Shown here piece after piece: positions 62,941 through 64,000 of a stretch of DNA of 64,000 nt. Made by a program: the position numbers and the translations under genes. The stretch is from positions 248,001 to 312,000 of the forward strand of contig NZ_JBPZGZ010000003.1 of assembly GCF_051857475.1 (NCBI RefSeq). The letters are read 5' to 3'. The notes below the pieces were generated by a model. It had not been told where the DNA came from. It made no database searches and was given only the letters and a program-made list of their open reading frames with translations. This DNA is from Pelomonas sp051857475 (GTDB lineage: Bacteria; Pseudomonadota; Gammaproteobacteria; Burkholderiales; Burkholderiaceae_C). Each line of letters begins with the position of its first letter. Positions within the stretch are counted from its first letter, which is position 1.

Positions 62941-63416
62941 AACTGCTCGACCCGGATCAGTACCAGGCTGACGCCCATGCCGCCTTCGACGCGGTAGCAC
63001 GGGAGCTTCATGCGCTGCTGCCGCAAGCCCGTGTCGAGCATGTCGGTGCCTCCTCCATCCCCGGCGCCATTTCCAAGGGCGATCTGGACATCTGCGTCGT
63101 GGTTTCCGCTGCCAGCCACGCCAGCGTGGTCGAGATGCTGGAGGCGGCGGGCTATGGCATCAAGCCCGATACTTTTCGCACGCCGGAGCTTTGCATGCTG
63201 GTCTCACCGAGGACCGACCTGGACTTGGCTTTGCAAGTCGTGGCGGCGGGCTCGCGGTTCGAGTTCTTCATGCGCTTTCGCGATGCGTTGCGCATCAGTC
63301 CCGAGCTGGTCGAGCAGTACAACCAGATCAAGCGCGAGTCGATGGCACTGGGCCACGATCGCTATCGCGACGAGAAAGCCCGCTTCATCAATGCGGTGCT
63401 GGATCAAGCCCGGTGA
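62937..63416 (+). CDS. GrpB/UPF0157 family nucleotidyltransferase-like protein
   Basis: A 159-residue cytoplasmic protein. HVGASSIPGAISKGDLDICVVV (two halves of a nucleotidyltransferase-like GS...DxD motif, about residues 36-55) identifies the GrpB/UPF0157 family. The late NQIKRESMALGHDRYRDEKARFI block is also diagnostic. Some members are fused to dephospho-CoA kinase, but no activity is established for stand-alone versions. It overlaps the symporter gene by four bases (ATGA). Confidence 0.9.
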   Translation: MKLLDPDQYQADAHAAFDAVARELHALLPQARVEHVGASSIPGAISKGDLDICVVVSAASHASVVEMLEAAGYGIKPDTFRTPELCMLVSPRTDLDLALQVVAAGSRFEFFMRFRDALRISPELVEQYNQIKRESMALGHDRYRDEKARFINAVLDQAR

Positions 63417-63478
63417 GTCCGTGCTCCGGCGACACTCCGTGCTGCCTGCCAATCGCTGACAAGGATGGAGAGAAGCGC

Positions 63479-63811
63479 ATGAGTCCCGAGATGACCTTGA
63501 AGCCCTTGCGGCCCTGGAAGGAAGTCCTGCGCGACTGGGTCGCCGAGGTGTCGCTGAAGGTCGGCCGGCCCGAGGCCGAGTTGCTGGAGCGCGGCTTGAG
63601 CGCTTACGACTTCAGCCCGGAGCGCTTTGTCGAGGTGCGCTACCCCTTCGGTTGCACGCACAAGATCAACGCGGCCTTCGTCGTCGTCAGGCCGTTGGCC
63701 AGCCAGGCCGCCGTGTTCTCCGAGCACGCGGGTTATCTGGAGTTCGAGCTGGTCGAGGGCTGCGCGGTCGTGGAGATTCGCGAAGACATCTACTGGCAGA
63801 GCCAGGCATGA
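63479..63811 (+). CDS. Hypothetical protein
   Basis: A 110-residue protein starting at ATG 63479, with GGATGGAG upstream. No signal peptide, membrane helix or known motif is visible. The sequence is mixed alpha-beta, with a conserved-looking FRYPFGCTHKI-like stretch (VRYPFGCTHKINAAFVVV near residue 53) and an acidic end. It overlaps the following GNAT gene by four bases, so the two are translationally coupled. I do not recognise the family. Confidence 0.7.
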   Translation: MSPEMTLKPLRPWKEVLRDWVAEVSLKVGRPEAELLERGLSAYDFSPERFVEVRYPFGCTHKINAAFVVVRPLASQAAVFSEHAGYLEFELVEGCAVVEIREDIYWQSQA

Positions 63812-64000
63812 CATCCGGGCCGCCCGCATCGCCCATCGCCGATCTCGTCGCCATCGAGCTGACGTCGGCGCATGTGCCGGCGCTGCAGCGCTTCTTTGCG
63901 GCCAACCCGGCCTACTTCCTCGCCGTGCAGGGAGAGCCCGCCCGGCCCGATGACGCGCGCGAAGAGATCGAGGAGGCGTTGCCGGAGGGCATTCCTCACA
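63808..64000 (+). CDS. GNAT-like acetyltransferase (partial, runs off right edge)
   Basis: Only the first 64 codons are present, from ATG 63808 (ATGA overlap with the upstream gene) to the window end. The N-terminal pattern of a short strand, ALQRFFAANPAYFLAVQGEPA and an acidic helix (DDAREEIEEALPEG) matches the start of many GNAT acetyltransferases. The acetyl-CoA loop is outside the window, so the call is provisional. Confidence 0.55.
   Translation, partial: MTSGPPASPIADLVAIELTSAHVPALQRFFAANPAYFLAVQGEPARPDDAREEIEEALPEGIPH

Overview
The window is a chromosomal segment of a high-GC betaproteobacterium. The gene content and order point to Burkholderiales, probably near the Roseateles/Pelomonas/Rubrivivax (Sphaerotilaceae-like) group. 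The evidence is the complete dcw cluster in its standard order, a dusB-fis-purH block, an E. coli-type pyrC, a class A RNase P RNA, a PEP-CTERM protein and very strong G/C-ending codon use. The genus is inferred from memory of gene families, not from a search. I found no insertion sequence, prophage, CRISPR array, tRNA or rRNA.

Layout. 1-2.6 kb (minus): a solute-binding/von Willebrand A lipoprotein cut by the left edge, and a membrane-anchored binding-protein-like partner. 2.7-7.7 kb (plus): a tightly overlapping run of pyrC, a NYN-domain RNase-like protein, a DUF3025 protein, a secreted trypsin-like protease and a membrane FHA protein. 7.7-9.75 kb (minus): cysteine synthase and a cysteine-rich flavoprotein. 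9.8-10.2 kb: rnpB. 10.5-19 kb: two chemoreceptors, an MFS exporter, an alpha-class carbonic anhydrase, a hybrid histidine kinase and a chalcone-isomerase-like protein.

19.4-36.8 kb (plus): mraZ-rsmH-ftsL-ftsI-murE-murF-mraY-murD-ftsW-murG-murC-ddl-ftsQ-ftsA-ftsZ. These genes make lipid II from UDP-MurNAc and assemble the divisome. Most junctions overlap by 1-11 bases (translational coupling). The operon starts at a promoter with 10-bp direct repeats that look like the MraZ operator, and ends at a strong terminator after ftsZ. Between ftsZ and lpxC lies an accessory block (MFS exporter, hydrolase, SDR, TetR regulator with a palindromic operator, orphan histidine kinase).

42.4-49.5 kb: lpxC, a small membrane protein, a probable non-coding transcript, a duplicated secreted protein, M32 carboxypeptidase and a DedA/YqaA protein (minus), then dusB-fis-purH. 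49.6-54.3 kb: an aldehyde dehydrogenase / Tat-signal small subunit / GMC oxidoreductase / monooxygenase / GNAT / GFA series that looks like an alcohol-to-acid oxidation operon. 54.4-57.8 kb: a TPR protein, acyltransferase, divergent CdsA-like protein and ruvC. 57.8-61.4 kb (minus): a PEP-CTERM protein and a very large secreted ExeM/NucH-type nuclease. 61.5-64 kb: a sodium:solute symporter, a GrpB-like protein, a small hypothetical and a GNAT gene cut by the right edge.

The most unusual signal is a dispersed structured repeat of about 88 bp, present once between ddl and ftsQ and once, inverted, upstream of ruvC. The copies match at 74 of 88 aligned columns, and three stem base pairs have swapped in a compensatory way. 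Other candidates are a terminator-ended non-coding transcript near 43.6 kb, the paired binding-protein/VWA genes at the left edge, and a CdsA-family protein that has lost signature residues.
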